6,747 bases of DNA from JASFEQ01 sp050122535 (GTDB lineage: Bacteria > Desulfobacterota > DSM-4660 > Desulfatiglandales > HGW-15), in NCBI GenBank assembly GCA_050122535.1, contig JASFIT010000263.1, positions 1 through 6,747 of the forward strand. The letters run 5' to 3'. The position numbers were made by a program, and so were the translations under genes. Positions 6,024 to 6,747 of this stretch are shown piece by piece (within the stretch, counting starts at the first letter, position 1; every line of letters starts with the position of its first letter). The notes under the pieces were generated by a model. The model saw nothing but the letters and a program-made list of their open reading frames with translations. It did not search any database and was not told where the DNA came from.

Positions 6024-6747
6024 ATGAGAAAGGGACTTTTAGTGTTAGCTGCCATTGCCTTGGCCGTGTCCGTAGTTGGCTTGGATTGTGCCAAGGTAGA
6101 GTCGGCTGAACCCATTATCATTGGAGCGCCTATCCCCCGCGCAGCCACTTACGGCCAAAACTGCGAAAGGTCAATGATATTGGCCACGGAAGAGATCAAT
6201 GCAGCTGGTGGCATCAAACTGGGTGGGGTCATGCGGCCTATCAAACTTGAGATCGTGGATACTCGAGATCAAGAACCTGGTGTCCCAACCAGTGAGGTTC
6301 TCCTGGCCATGGAGAAGTTGGTTCTGGACAAGGGGGCAAAGATACTTGCCGGTGGACCCATCATGTCAGAGGTCTGTCTTGCTGCCCTGGATTTTTATCC
6401 CAAATACAAGGTCTTGGGTTTAATAAGCGCCGGCTGTTGGACACCCGGGTGGCATATGAAGACGGCAAAGAATATAGCAACCTACAGGTATGCCTTTAAA
6501 CCAAGCGGACACGCGATATACTGGATAAAGACCATAGTTCCGATGCTGAAAAGCATAAAAGAGAAATATGGCTTTGATAGGATGTACATCACGATCTGTG
6601 AGGCGGCCCATGCCAAGGGAGCTGCTAAAGCGGTTAAAGGGGCGGCGATCAAGCAGGGCTGGAACATAGTGGGCGAGGAGGTACACCCCCTGGCCACAAC
6701 AGACTACTCTATGCTACTTCGGGATGTGAGGAAGACCAAGGCACAGC
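6024..6747 (+). CDS. ABC transporter substrate-binding protein, branched-chain amino acid (HAAT) type, N-terminal part
   Basis: The frame is open from the ATG at 6024 to the right edge, giving 241 complete codons of a family usually near 400 residues. The start is chosen because AAAGGAGG (6006-6013) lies 10 nt upstream; an ATG at 6017 is only 3 nt from it and leads to a 30-codon frame. Residues 1-28 form a Sec signal peptide (MRKG, hydrophobic 5-20, likely cleavage after VESA). The mature start PIIIGAPIP is followed by YGQNCERSMILATEEINAAG (43-62) and LEIVDTRDQEP (75-85), the classic first lobe of periplasmic binding proteins related to LivJ. LAGGPIMSEV (107-116) is where ligand-contacting Ser/Thr residues sit in the family. 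Such proteins capture amino acids, or in anaerobic degraders aromatic or short carboxylic acids. The ligand cannot be predicted. The permease and ATPase genes would be expected to the right. Confidence 0.93.
   Translation, partial: MRKGLLVLAAIALAVSVVGLDCAKVESAEPIIIGAPIPRAATYGQNCERSMILATEEINAAGGIKLGGVMRPIKLEIVDTRDQEPGVPTSEVLLAMEKLVLDKGAKILAGGPIMSEVCLAALDFYPKYKVLGLISAGCWTPGWHMKTAKNIATYRYAFKPSGHAIYWIKTIVPMLKSIKEKYGFDRMYITICEAAHAKGAAKAVKGAAIKQGWNIVGEEVHPLATTDYSMLLRDVRKTKAQ

Noticed and set aside
6017..6109. Short ATG-initiated frame just before the binding-protein start, considered as a leader peptide
   Set aside because: The ATG is only 3 nt from the Shine-Dalgarno and the 30-residue product has no attenuator-like features. 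The ATG at 6024 gives a proper signal peptide with good spacing.

Overview
The window looks like a piece of a bacterial chromosome of roughly balanced base composition. The clues are a bacterial alkyl-DHAP-synthase-like FAD oxidase, an acyl-CoA dehydrogenase, a branched-chain-amino-acid-type (HAAT) periplasmic binding protein, an outer-membrane-style lipoprotein and strong Shine-Dalgarno sites. This gene mix, with C/G-tract inverted repeats between genes, suggests a Gram-negative degrader of fatty or aromatic acids, such as an uncultured Desulfobacterota (deltaproteobacterial) lineage. That assignment is inference from gene content only.

Layout. (1) 1-432, minus strand: N-terminal 144 residues of an FAD-linked oxidase that runs off the left edge. 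(2) 433-951: a gene-poor gap with a candidate promoter for the oxidase and a large inverted repeat (642-852) whose two arms look like diverged copies of the same short coding-like segment. (3) 952-2778, plus strand: an unrecognised 608-residue, helix-rich protein that appears to be built from about eight degenerate two-helix repeats. (4) 2779-3006: a gap with a nested C/G-tract inverted repeat (2824-2901). (5) 3007-3879, plus strand: a 290-residue predicted lipoprotein with one TPR-like helical pair. (6) 3886-5031, minus strand: a complete acyl-CoA dehydrogenase. It converges on the lipoprotein gene with only 6 nt between stop codons, and a perfect hairpin spans the junction. (7) 5032-5354: a divergent intergenic region with an 18-nt operator-like palindrome close to the dehydrogenase start. 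(8) 5355-5918, plus strand: an atypical vicinal-oxygen-chelate (glyoxalase/epimerase fold) protein. (9) 6024-6747, plus strand: the first 241 residues of a secreted ABC-transporter substrate-binding protein that runs off the right edge.

How the genes may work together. The right half (dehydrogenase, VOC protein, binding protein) is consistent with uptake and CoA-thioester oxidation of a small carboxylic acid, with a shared regulatory region between the divergent genes. The middle pair (repeat protein and lipoprotein) has no recognisable function and is the least explained part. I saw no CRISPR array, tRNA, rRNA, recognisable transposase, defence system or phage gene. The window does not clearly reveal a new system; the best leads are the repeat protein, the paired coding-like inverted repeat and the VOC protein that lacks a metal ligand.
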